From the NCBI GenBank assembly GCA_003157445.1, contig PMJN01000497.1:1-8871 (forward strand): a DNA stretch of 8,871 nucleotides, in the 5' to 3' direction. The stretch comes from Micrococcales bacterium (GTDB taxonomy: Bacteria > Actinomycetota > Actinomycetes > Actinomycetales > Dermatophilaceae). Below are positions 1-6,058 of this stretch, one piece after another. The position numbers and the translations under genes were made by a program. The notes under the pieces are model-generated. The model ran no database searches. It saw nothing but the letters and a program-made list of their open reading frames with translations, and was not told the origin of the DNA. Position 1 is the stretch's first letter, and every line of letters starts with the position of its first letter.

Positions 1-290
1 TGGGGGGCCCGGACATATGTCCGGGATCCCTATCGGGAAGGTGGACAACTCTGCCGGGCCTGCATGGTCCAGGGGCAGCAGGCGGTCAGCGGCAAGCCTG
101 GAAGCGCCCAAGAGCCCAACCGTTCCAGGCCGTTTGGTGCGCAGATGGAACGGATGAATGCCTGGGCCCAGCAACCTGGTCCAGGCTGTTCACGTCACCC
201 GACCTGCAACTGGCGACCGGGCCGGCTTCTTCGGGCAGACCAGAGGAGCACGCAATACATGCCCAAGGTTTCTCGACAACTGAGCAACCA
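1..290. other. Gene-poor stretch downstream of dnaB
   Basis: I see no convincing gene here. The short open frames lack a ribosome binding site and recognisable protein features, and they look like chance frames in GC-rich DNA. The stretch holds a perfect palindrome near its left end (positions 8-25), one DnaA-box-like 9-mer on the minus strand (TTGTCCACC, positions 48-40), and weak GC-rich inverted repeats such as GCCTGG at 160-165 against CCAGGC at 181-186, which could help end dnaB transcription. A gene cut off by the left window edge cannot be excluded. Confidence 0.5.
3..30. terminator. Palindromic hairpin downstream of dnaB
   Basis: Positions 8-25 form a perfect 18-base palindrome (CCCGGACAT and its complement). 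As RNA it would fold with a 7-bp stem, CCCGGAC with GTCCGGG, closed by the loop ATAT. The outer triplets GGG (3-5) and CCC (28-30) can extend the stem across a 2-base mismatch. No T-tract follows on either strand. It lies about 260 bases past the dnaB stop, so it could be a GC-type terminator for dnaB or for a convergent gene off the left edge. A dimeric protein-binding site is the alternative. Confidence 0.35.
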
Positions 291-1679
291 TCAGAAGTTC
301 GTGGCCATGTTCGTGAAGCGGGAGTAATGGCCTTGGAACGCCAGCGTGAATGTACTGGTCGGACCATTGCGGTGTTTGGCCACGATGATGTCGGCCTCGC
401 CCTCACGGGGCGACTCACGCTCATACATCGACTCACGATGGAGCAGGATCACCATGTCGGCATCCTGTTCTATTGATCCACTTTCGCGAAGGTCGCTCAT
501 CTGCGGTCGCTTATCGGTGCGCTGCTCACTGCCACGGTTCAGTTGCGATATGGCGATGACGGGAACCTCGAGCTCTTTGGCCAGGAGCTTGAGCGCACGA
601 GAGAACTCCGAGACCTCCTGTTGGCGACTCTCGACCCGCTTGCCTGAGCTCATCAGCTGCAGGTAGTCGATGATCACCAGGCGCAGGTTGTCACGCTGCT
701 TCAGCCGCCGACACTTGGCCCGGATCTCCATCAGCGACATGTTCGGCGAGTCGTCAATGAACAGCGGTGCATCCGAGACCTCGCCCATCGTGCGCGCCAG
801 CCGGGTCCAGTCCTCATCACGCATGTCGCCCTTGCGCATGTTCTGCAGCTGGATCGAAGCCTCGGCCGACAACAGCCGCATCGTGATCTCGGTGCGACTC
901 ATCTCGAGACTGAACAGAACCGTGGCCATCTTGTGCTTGATGGCCGCAGAGCGTGCGACATCGAGTCCCCAAGTAGATTTCCCGACAGCGGGTCTGGCAG
1001 CCACCACGATCATCTGACCGGGGTGCAGACCATTGGTGAGGGCATCGAATTCGATAAACCCGGTTGGGACACCGATCATCTCACCAGATCGACCAGAGGC
1101 GTGCTCGATCTCGTCGACCGTTGCCTCGAGCACGTCGCCGAGCTTGGTGTAGTCATCACCGCCCCGTTTGTCCGCCACGGCGTAGATCTCTGCCTGCGCG
1201 GCGTTGACGATGTCCACGACGTCGCCACCACCTTGGCCATACCCCATCTGAACGATCTTTGTGCCCGCATCGACCAGCCGCCGCAGCACGGCACGCTCCG
1301 CCACGATCTCGGCGTAGTAGCCCGCGTTCGCCGCAGTTGGGACCTCAGAGATCAGCTGATGCAGATAGGCCTGTCCGCCCACCCGGGTCAGGTCGCCGCG
1401 CTTGGTCAGCTCATCGGAGACGGTGATGGCGTCAGCCGGCTCGCCGCGGCTGTACAGGTCCAGGATCGCGTCGTAGATCAGCTCGTGAGCAGGGCGGTAG
1501 AAGTCGACCCCCTTGAGCCCCTCGACGCAGTCGGCGATCGCGTCCTTGGACAGCAACATGCCGCCGATGACGCTCTGCTCAGCATGGACGTCCTGTGGCG
1601 GCAGCCGGTCGTCAGCCGATCCGTAGGAGGACTGGGTGGGTCCGTCGTACGACTTGATGTTCAGATCCGCAAGCGTCAT
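291..1679 (-). CDS. dnaB: Replicative DNA helicase DnaB
   Basis: Hexameric 5'-to-3' helicase that unwinds DNA at the replication fork, loads at oriC with DnaA, and binds primase. The 462-aa product has the family's usual length. The N-terminal helical domain starts near residue 27 (DRLPPQDVHAEQSVIGGML). The linker is followed by the RecA-type motor: Walker A ARPAVGKS (228-235), the SLEM motif (257-260), Walker B VIIDYLQLM (335-343), SQLNRGSEQR (378-387) and the arginine-finger segment KHRNGPT (435-441). Walker A has AVGKS where AMGKT is more common, a mild change. No intein interrupts the gene, unlike some mycobacterial dnaB genes. I chose the ATG at 1679 because GGAAGGGGGA lies 6 bases upstream and the homologous sequence starts soon after; the open frame runs back to 1754 without such support. 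It stands alone, away from its usual partners rpsF-ssb-rpsR-rplI, and DnaA-box-like sites lie upstream. Confidence 0.97.
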   Translation of the reverse strand: MTLADLNIKSYDGPTQSSYGSADDRLPPQDVHAEQSVIGGMLLSKDAIADCVEGLKGVDFYRPAHELIYDAILDLYSRGEPADAITVSDELTKRGDLTRVGGQAYLHQLISEVPTAANAGYYAEIVAERAVLRRLVDAGTKIVQMGYGQGGGDVVDIVNAAQAEIYAVADKRGGDDYTKLGDVLEATVDEIEHASGRSGEMIGVPTGFIEFDALTNGLHPGQMIVVAARPAVGKSTWGLDVARSAAIKHKMATVLFSLEMSRTEITMRLLSAEASIQLQNMRKGDMRDEDWTRLARTMGEVSDAPLFIDDSPNMSLMEIRAKCRRLKQRDNLRLVIIDYLQLMSSGKRVESRQQEVSEFSRALKLLAKELEVPVIAISQLNRGSEQRTDKRPQMSDLRESGSIEQDADMVILLHRESMYERESPREGEADIIVAKHRNGPTSTFTLAFQGHYSRFTNMATNF

Positions 1680-1838
1680 CCACGTCCCCCTTCCATACCG
1701 ACCTTGCGCGCGGACTGTGACCAGCACACCACCCAGGTCTGACACCCCCACCACACCGCCGTCGGGGACTCGCCCTGCGCAGCGATCGGTACGAAACAGC
1801 CACGGTATGACCGGACGCCTCCTGACTCAACCCAAGCC

Positions 1839-1890
1839 TGTGCACAACATGGGGACAAGGTGTGCGTAACGGCATGCCGGCTTGTGCACA
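1839..1890. promoter_or_regulatory. DnaA-box-like 9-mers upstream of dnaB
   Basis: Three 9-mers resemble the actinobacterial DnaA box TTGTCCACA. TTGTGCACA reads on the minus strand at 1847-1839, TTGTCCCCA on the minus strand at 1858-1850, and TTGTGCACA on the plus strand at 1882-1890. Each differs from the consensus at one position. The first two share orientation and are 11 bases apart, about one helical turn. They lie 160-210 bases upstream of the dnaB start in DNA without a credible gene. DnaA binding is inferred. The repeated palindromic core TGTGCACA could instead serve a dimeric regulator. Confidence 0.5.
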
Positions 1891-1957
1891 CCCTGGGGAG
1901 GAGCCTGTGAATTGGCGAGTAGATCGTCGCCGGGCTGACCGCTGACCTGCAAAGACG

Positions 1958-1978
1958 TTGTCCACCGCCTGTGGACAA
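1958..1978. promoter_or_regulatory. Inverted pair of DnaA boxes
   Basis: Two facing boxes form a perfect 8-bp inverted repeat: TTGTCCAC at 1958-1965 and GTGGACAA at 1971-1978, separated by 5 bases. The minus-strand box reads TTGTCCACA (1978-1970), an exact match to the high-GC actinobacterial consensus. The plus-strand box reads TTGTCCACC (1958-1966), one mismatch. The pair lies between the divergent dnaB (start 1679) and alkD-like gene (start about 2054), so it could affect either promoter. A TTG start codon for the repair gene would fall inside the first box, which argues against translation starting there. Confidence 0.6.
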
Positions 1979-2041
1979 GAAATAGTTGGAGCGCGTCGCC
2001 CCACCCACCGACAAGGGATGTGGCCAGTTCCCGCAAAGCCA

Positions 2042-2047
2042 TATCCT
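2042..2047 (+). promoter_or_regulatory. Possible -10 box for leaderless alkD-like mRNA
   Basis: TATCCT fits the TANNNT form of actinobacterial -10 boxes. It lies 6 bases before the ATG at 2054, which would put the transcript's first base at or next to the start codon. No Shine-Dalgarno sequence precedes that ATG, as expected for a leaderless message. The -35 region is poor, so this is a suggestion only. Confidence 0.35.
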
Positions 2048-2053
2048 GACCCA

Positions 2054-2767
2054 ATGGGGGCCGTGCGATCTGACCTGGTCGAGGCGATATGCCTTGAGCT
2101 CGGCGAGGCTGGGGACCCCCGGCGGGCGAAGGATCAGCAAAGGTACATGAAGTCCACCATGGCCTTTCGGGGCATCAGCGCACCTGAGCTCAAGGCCATG
2201 GTGGGACCGCTGCTGGCCGACCCGGCGTACCTGCTGACCGGACGCGACCAGTGGGAGGCGACGGTCCGCGGGCTCTGGGATGGAGCCCGGTTCCGAGAGG
2301 AGCGCTACGCCGCGCTGGCCATCTGCGGGCACCGCCGATACCGGCTCTGGGCCGTGAGCCGCTCGAGCATGCCCCTGTACCGCTACTTGGTCGAGTCGGG
2401 GGCATGGTGGGACTTCGTTGACGACATCGCCGCACACCGGGTCGGCCCGGTTCTGAGAGCTCACCCGGAGACCGAGTCCGACCGGATGCGCTCCTGGGCG
2501 ATGGCTGAAGACCTCTGGGTGCGCCGGGCAGCCATCCTCAGCCAGCTCCTGAGCAAGGACGGGACCGACCGACAGCTCCTTCTCGACTGCATCACGCCCA
2601 ATGTGACCGACAGGGAGTTCTTCATCCGTAAGGCGATCGGCTGGTCGCTGCGCCAGTACTCACGCTCCGGAGTCGCCGCGGCCGACTGGGTGCGTAGCAT
2701 CGTAGAAGAACTCGGCCCCCGGCTGTCACCTCTCTCGCGCAAGGAGGCTCTCAAACACCTGGGGTGA
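2054..2767 (+). CDS. AlkD-family DNA alkylation repair glycosylase
   Basis: Predicted to remove positively charged alkylated bases (N3- and N7-alkylpurines) from DNA as the first step of base excision repair. The 237-aa helical-repeat protein matches the DNA alkylation repair family (PF08713) and carries the residues known from Bacillus cereus AlkD: the WWDFVD motif (118-123), whose W119 and D123 correspond to W109 and D113; R158 in LWVRRAAI, corresponding to R148; and W197 in FFIRKAIGWSLRQYSR (189-204), corresponding to W187. The end, LSRKEALKHLG, is typical of the family. The start is uncertain. ATG 2054 fits protein length and a possible leaderless promoter; GTG 2063, preceded by GGGGG, and ATG 2018 are alternatives. 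The frame's upstream TTG at 1958 lies inside a DnaA box and is unlikely. The 3' end overlaps the convergent methyltransferase gene by 42 bases. Confidence 0.9.
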   Translation: MGAVRSDLVEAICLELGEAGDPRRAKDQQRYMKSTMAFRGISAPELKAMVGPLLADPAYLLTGRDQWEATVRGLWDGARFREERYAALAICGHRRYRLWAVSRSSMPLYRYLVESGAWWDFVDDIAAHRVGPVLRAHPETESDRMRSWAMAEDLWVRRAAILSQLLSKDGTDRQLLLDCITPNVTDREFFIRKAIGWSLRQYSRSGVAAADWVRSIVEELGPRLSPLSRKEALKHLG

Positions 2768-4102
2768 GGGCTGGCTCGACGACTGTTGACGCAATAACAC
2801 CGGTGCCAGAGCGATGGGCTCCAGCAGCGACGCACGAGAGCGTGGCATACCGCTGACACCACGAACCGCAGGTCGTACGGCCAGCACCTGGTTCACCCCG
2901 AGCCGGTTTCCCTCAAAGGCGAGCGCCGAGCCGGCCATGTACAGCCGCCAAACCCTTGCCCGGCCGGCACTGCTGAGCTCGACAGCCTGGTCCCAGTTGG
3001 CTTCAAGATTTGCCACCCATGCTCGCAGCGTCAGGGCGTAGTGCTCCCGCAACGACTCGACGTCACGAACCTCGAAGCCGGCCTCCTCAAGTGCCCCCAC
3101 CGTCACAGACAAGGGCTCGAGCTCCCCATCGGGGAAGACGTAGCGGTCAATGAACGACGTCCGCGAGAAGTGCTCGGGCGGACCGGGCCTGCGGGAGATC
3201 GCGTGGTTGAGCAACCGGCCACCCGGGCCCAGCAATGCGAACAGGTTCGCCGAGTACGTTGGCAGCATCGCCTGACCAACATGCTCGGCCATTCCAATAC
3301 TGGCGATCGCGTCATAGGGCCCGTCGTGGACATCACGGTAGTCCTGGACCCGAATCTCCACGCGGTCAGCGACGCCCTCTTCGATCGCCCGGCGTCGGGC
3401 ATAGTCGGCCTGTTCATGAGACAGGGTGATGCCGACAGCCTCAACCCCATACTCGCGGGCGGCGTTGCAGACAAACGCACCCCAGCCGCACCCGACGTCA
3501 AGGATCCGCATGCCCGCCCTGAGCCCGAGTTTGCGTGAGACCAGATCACACTTGGCCCTCTGAGCCTCGTCCAAGCCGAAAGCGGGGGCCGACTCCTGCT
3601 CATAGTAGGCACACGAGTATGCCATTGTCTGTCCAAGCACCAACTCATAGAAGTCGTTACCGACGTCGTAGTGGTGGGCGATGGCCTTGTTGGCACGACT
3701 CTTCGAATGGCGCAGACCACCCAACTTCGCCTCCTCGACCGGAGGTCGTGGTGGCAGACCGACGATCCCCAGGCGAAAGGCTGCTGTCACGATTGCCCGC
3801 CGGGTCGAGCCATCGATGACCACCCCAGGACCGAACTCGGGATCGGCGACCTGCTCCAGCACCGACAGAGCGGTCAGCAGGTCCCCCCCGATGAGGATGT
3901 CACCAGACACGTAGGCTCGTGCGAAGCCCAGTTGGTTCGGGGCCCACAGCAATCGACGCAGAGCATGAGGACTCGTGATGGTCAACTGCAGTGGGGCGCC
4001 CGAAGGGCCCAGCTCACTACCGTCCCAGCAGGTCAGGTGCACCGGCATATCCACGCCCAGACCCGCCGTGACCAAGGGAGCCATGACATCCGCCACGTTC
4101 AT
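2726..4102 (-). CDS. cfa: Cyclopropane-fatty-acyl-phospholipid synthase family methyltransferase
   Basis: Predicted to transfer a methylene or methyl group from S-adenosylmethionine to the double bond of unsaturated acyl chains in membrane phospholipids, altering fluidity and stress tolerance. The 458-aa product has an N-terminal lipid-contacting domain (about 1-120) and a Rossmann methyltransferase domain. Visible motifs are HHYDVGNDFY (143-152), YSCAYYE (162-168), the SAM-binding LDVGCGWGAF (201-210), GITLSHEQ (224-231), MAEHVG (271-276), LLNHAIS (297-303) and FIDRYVFPDGEL (317-328). C164, E273, H300 and Y355 appear to match the bicarbonate-binding residues of E. coli Cfa. The related 10-methylene-forming TmsB is an alternative; no TmsA-like partner is adjacent. 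About 45 residues beyond VLAVRP (406-411) look unconserved and overlap alkD. I chose ATG 4102 for its AGAGG 5 bases upstream; ATG 4153 would add 17 residues. A -10-like TAATGT lies at 4155-4150. Confidence 0.9.
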   Translation of the reverse strand: MNVADVMAPLVTAGLGVDMPVHLTCWDGSELGPSGAPLQLTITSPHALRRLLWAPNQLGFARAYVSGDILIGGDLLTALSVLEQVADPEFGPGVVIDGSTRRAIVTAAFRLGIVGLPPRPPVEEAKLGGLRHSKSRANKAIAHHYDVGNDFYELVLGQTMAYSCAYYEQESAPAFGLDEAQRAKCDLVSRKLGLRAGMRILDVGCGWGAFVCNAAREYGVEAVGITLSHEQADYARRRAIEEGVADRVEIRVQDYRDVHDGPYDAIASIGMAEHVGQAMLPTYSANLFALLGPGGRLLNHAISRRPGPPEHFSRTSFIDRYVFPDGELEPLSVTVGALEEAGFEVRDVESLREHYALTLRAWVANLEANWDQAVELSSAGRARVWRLYMAGSALAFEGNRLGVNQVLAVRPAVRGVSGMPRSRASLLEPIALAPVLLRQQSSSQPSPQVFESLLARER

Positions 4103-4201
4103 AAGAGCCTCTTTCGCCTCGCGATCGACGACCGGAACAACCTCGGGTGACATTAGCAGCGGACGGTGTTCCGAACGGGTTCCCACACGCAACAACCTTC
4201 A
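4103..4201. promoter_or_regulatory. Divergent promoter region between cfa and the MATE gene
   Basis: About 100 bases separate the chosen starts of two divergent genes, so promoters for both must lie here or inside the opposite gene. On the minus strand TAATGT (4155-4150) fits a TANNNT -10 box and would give cfa a leader of roughly 40 bases, though its -35 region is weak. I see no clear -10 box or Shine-Dalgarno sequence for the transporter. No operator-like palindrome stands out. Confidence 0.4.
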
Positions 4202-5584
4202 ATGGTGACCAGCAACGAGTCTTTGCCACGTGACAGCCTGCCGAACCAGCGGCGTGAGATCCTGCGACTCGCCGTGCCTGCGCTCCTGGCCCTGGTGGCT
4301 GAACCACTGTTCCTGTTGGCCGATTCCGCGATCATCGGCCACCTGGGGACCACGCAGCTAGCGGGGCTTGGAGTGGCCAGCGCGGCGCTCATCACAGCGG
4401 CCAACATCTTCATCTTCCTGGCCTACGGCACCACATCGATCGTCGCCCGACAGGTGGGGGCCGGGTCGGCGCGGGCAGCGGTCAGCGCCGGTATCGACGG
4501 CCTGTGGCTGGCTAGTGGGATCGGCGTGGTCGTCGGCGCGCTGGTCGCCGTCTACGCCGCACCTGTGTGCGAGCTGTTCGACGCATCCCCGGCAGCCTTG
4601 ACGCAGGCGGTGAGCTACCTGCGGGTGTCCGCATTCGGCATACCGGCGATGTTGGTGGCCCTGGCTGTGACCGGAGTTCTGCGCGGATTGCAGGACACGC
4701 GAACGCCGCTGATCGCCTCCGTAGTAGGTTTCAGCTCCAACATCGTGCTCAACCTGCTGTTCGTCTATGGCCTGCATCTGGGGATCGCAGGTTCGGCGCT
4801 GGGGACGGTGATGGCCCAGAGCGGCATGGCGGCCGCTCTGGTCGTGGTCGTGACTCGCCGCGCACGCCAGCTCGGTGCGAGCCTGCGCCCACACCCGCAG
4901 CGGGTACTGAGAGCGGGTCTGGACGGCATCCCGCTACTGGTCCGCACGCTGGCACTTCGCACTGTCCTACTGGTAACGGCCTGGGTCGCTGCCGGCCTGG
5001 GCGACGTGCCGCTCGCCGCCTACCAGGTCGCTGCCACCATCTGGACCTTCCTCGCGTTCTCGCTGGACGCACTGGCCATCGCCGCTCAGGCGTTGACCGG
5101 GCGGGCATTGGGCGCCGGCGACATCGCGAGCGCCCGATCCGCCACCCGAACGATGCTGTTGTGGGGCGTTCTCGGCGGGGGGATCCTCGGAATCCTGGTG
5201 TTGGCAACTCACTCGGTGCTGCCCGTGCTTTTCACCCCTGACCCTGCCGTCCAGTCGGTGCTGGCCGCTGCCCTTGTCGTAGTGGGCCTTAGCCAGCCCA
5301 TCGCAGGGTTCGTATTCGTGCTGGACGGGGTGCTCATCGGAGCGGGCGATGGCCTCTGGCTCGCGGTGGCTCAGGTCGTGGTTCTAGCCCTCTATCTGCC
5401 GCTGATCCTGGCAGTGCGTGCCACCGGGCCGTCGTTGCTGGCCAGCACGAACACCGTCGTCGGACAGGGCCATGCGATCACCGCACTCTGGCTTGCGTTC
5501 GTTGTCTTCATGATGCTGCGTGGACTTGCTCTGGGCTGGCGAGCCCGTGGCGACGCATGGCTGGTGATCGGCGCCACCCGCTGA
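4202..5584 (+). CDS. MATE family efflux transporter, DinF subfamily
   Basis: Polytopic inner-membrane protein predicted to export small, often cationic or oxidised compounds in exchange for protons or sodium. The 460-aa product fits the MATE family length of about 440-480, with roughly twelve hydrophobic segments in two pseudo-symmetric halves. The first membrane segment, about residues 22-45, contains EPLFLLADSAIIGHLG, characteristic of the DinF branch. D41 matches the conserved TM1 acidic residue linked to ion coupling in that branch. Other family features are ARQVGAG (82-88), RGLQDTRTP (161-169) and AAQALTGRALGAGD (294-307), the repeat-half counterpart. The substrate cannot be told from sequence. 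ATG 4202 has no clear Shine-Dalgarno sequence; GTG 4166 would add 12 unconserved residues. In many actinobacteria a MATE gene sits between rplI and dnaB on the same strand. Here it points the other way and is divergent from cfa. Confidence 0.93.
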   Translation: MVTSNESLPRDSLPNQRREILRLAVPALLALVAEPLFLLADSAIIGHLGTTQLAGLGVASAALITAANIFIFLAYGTTSIVARQVGAGSARAAVSAGIDGLWLASGIGVVVGALVAVYAAPVCELFDASPAALTQAVSYLRVSAFGIPAMLVALAVTGVLRGLQDTRTPLIASVVGFSSNIVLNLLFVYGLHLGIAGSALGTVMAQSGMAAALVVVVTRRARQLGASLRPHPQRVLRAGLDGIPLLVRTLALRTVLLVTAWVAAGLGDVPLAAYQVAATIWTFLAFSLDALAIAAQALTGRALGAGDIASARSATRTMLLWGVLGGGILGILVLATHSVLPVLFTPDPAVQSVLAAALVVVGLSQPIAGFVFVLDGVLIGAGDGLWLAVAQVVVLALYLPLILAVRATGPSLLASTNTVVGQGHAITALWLAFVVFMMLRGLALGWRARGDAWLVIGATR

Positions 5585-5746
5585 GCCAGGCGAAAGGTCT
5601 TGGTGACTGGCTGGTTGGTTCTCACCTGCACGTGTGGCGACCATACCTCCGACGTGACCGGCGGGGGCGGGGTGAGTCCTCAGCCACCGCGACATCCCAC
5701 CACGACCGCGTTGACCGGGAACCGGCCGCCAGCTCACAGTCCGCTT

Positions 5747-5761
5747 GGACCACCGTGGTCC
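5747..5761. repeat. Short perfect inverted repeat
   Basis: GGACCAC (5747-5753) and GTGGTCC (5755-5761) are exact complements around a single C. The 1-base centre cannot form an RNA loop without opening inner pairs. It looks more like a dimeric protein-binding site than a terminator, or it is chance. It lies 3 bases before the longer stem-loop at 5765. Confidence 0.4.
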
Positions 5762-5764
5762 GGG

Positions 5765-5799
5765 TCGCCGCCAGTGCCTCGCTCAAGCACTGGCGGCGA
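5765..5799. terminator. Perfect 13-bp stem-loop, possible bidirectional terminator
   Basis: TCGCCGCCAGTGC (5765-5777) pairs exactly with GCACTGGCGGCGA (5787-5799) around the 9-base loop CTCGCTCAA. It is very stable, and it sits between the 3' ends of the transporter gene (180 bases away) and iolB (260 bases away), where a shared terminator would be expected. Neither side has a T-tract, but many high-GC terminators lack one. The distance from both stop codons is rather long. An extragenic repeat unit or an RNA 3'-end structure are alternatives. Confidence 0.45.
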
Positions 5800-5874
5800 G
5801 GAGCCCAAGGAACGGCGCTGAAGGTACCGACGAACGTTCTGATCAGCGGTCCCAAGGTCGCCCTCGACCTCCAA

Positions 5875-5916
5875 CTGCATCTGCATCTGCATCTGCATCT
5901 GCATCTGCATCTGCAT
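5875..5916. repeat. Hexanucleotide tandem repeat, CTGCAT x 7
   Basis: Seven perfect head-to-tail copies of CTGCAT fill 42 bases, with no variant units. Such an array is expected to vary in copy number by replication slippage. It lies in non-coding DNA, 143 bases past the end of iolB and 290 bases past the transporter stop. A multiple-of-three unit does not shift frame. Translation gives Leu-His, Met-Gln or Ala-Ser repeats depending on frame, none within a convincing gene. Confidence 0.97.
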
Positions 5917-6058
5917 CAAGCCTGACCTATGCCGGCAATGTTGCCGTGACCGAAGATGGCGCAGCGACCTGCGATCAGTGGCTACCGGACGCCGTCGGGA
6001 TCGGAGCGTCGCCGCGCGAAAAACTACACAACCGGTGGGGTCAGCTGAATCCTCTCTC

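Larger units (their letters stand above)
5585..6058. other. Gene-free spacer between the transporter and iolB 3' ends
   Basis: Both flanking genes end here, so the spacer lies between convergent 3' ends. Open frames cross it on both strands, but they owe their length to GC bias and to the hexamer repeat (reading Leu-His, Met-Gln or Ala-Ser). They have no convincing ribosome binding site or domain. The spacer contains a perfect 7-bp palindrome with a 1-base centre (5747-5761), a 13-bp stem-loop (5765-5799), seven CTGCAT units (5875-5916) and an 8-bp direct repeat GTGGGGTC at 6035-6042 and 6062-6069, the second copy just inside iolB. Decayed coding DNA cannot be ruled out. Confidence 0.55.

Noticed and set aside
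64..327. Possible small gene left of dnaB
   Set aside because: No ribosome binding site, low-complexity translation without a domain, and its end overlaps the dnaB 3' end on the other strand.
291..1679. Intein in dnaB
   Set aside because: The helicase reads through Walker A, Walker B and the arginine-finger region at normal spacing, with no insertion.
933..1742. Long plus-strand open frame (269 codons) opposite dnaB
   Set aside because: It is antisense to a strongly conserved helicase, lacks a recognisable domain, and owes its length to GC-rich third positions.
1958..2053. TTG at 1958 as start of the AlkD-type gene
   Set aside because: The TTG is part of a DnaA-box pair, no Shine-Dalgarno sequence precedes it, and the extra 32 residues do not resemble the family's N-terminus.
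3041..3538. Plus-strand open frame opposite the cyclopropane synthase gene
   Set aside because: It is a frame shadow of a well-supported gene with all catalytic motifs on the other strand; no ribosome binding site or domain supports it.
5875..5916. CTGCAT array as a CRISPR or iteron array
   Set aside because: The units are 6 bases with no spacers, and no cas or replication initiator gene is nearby.
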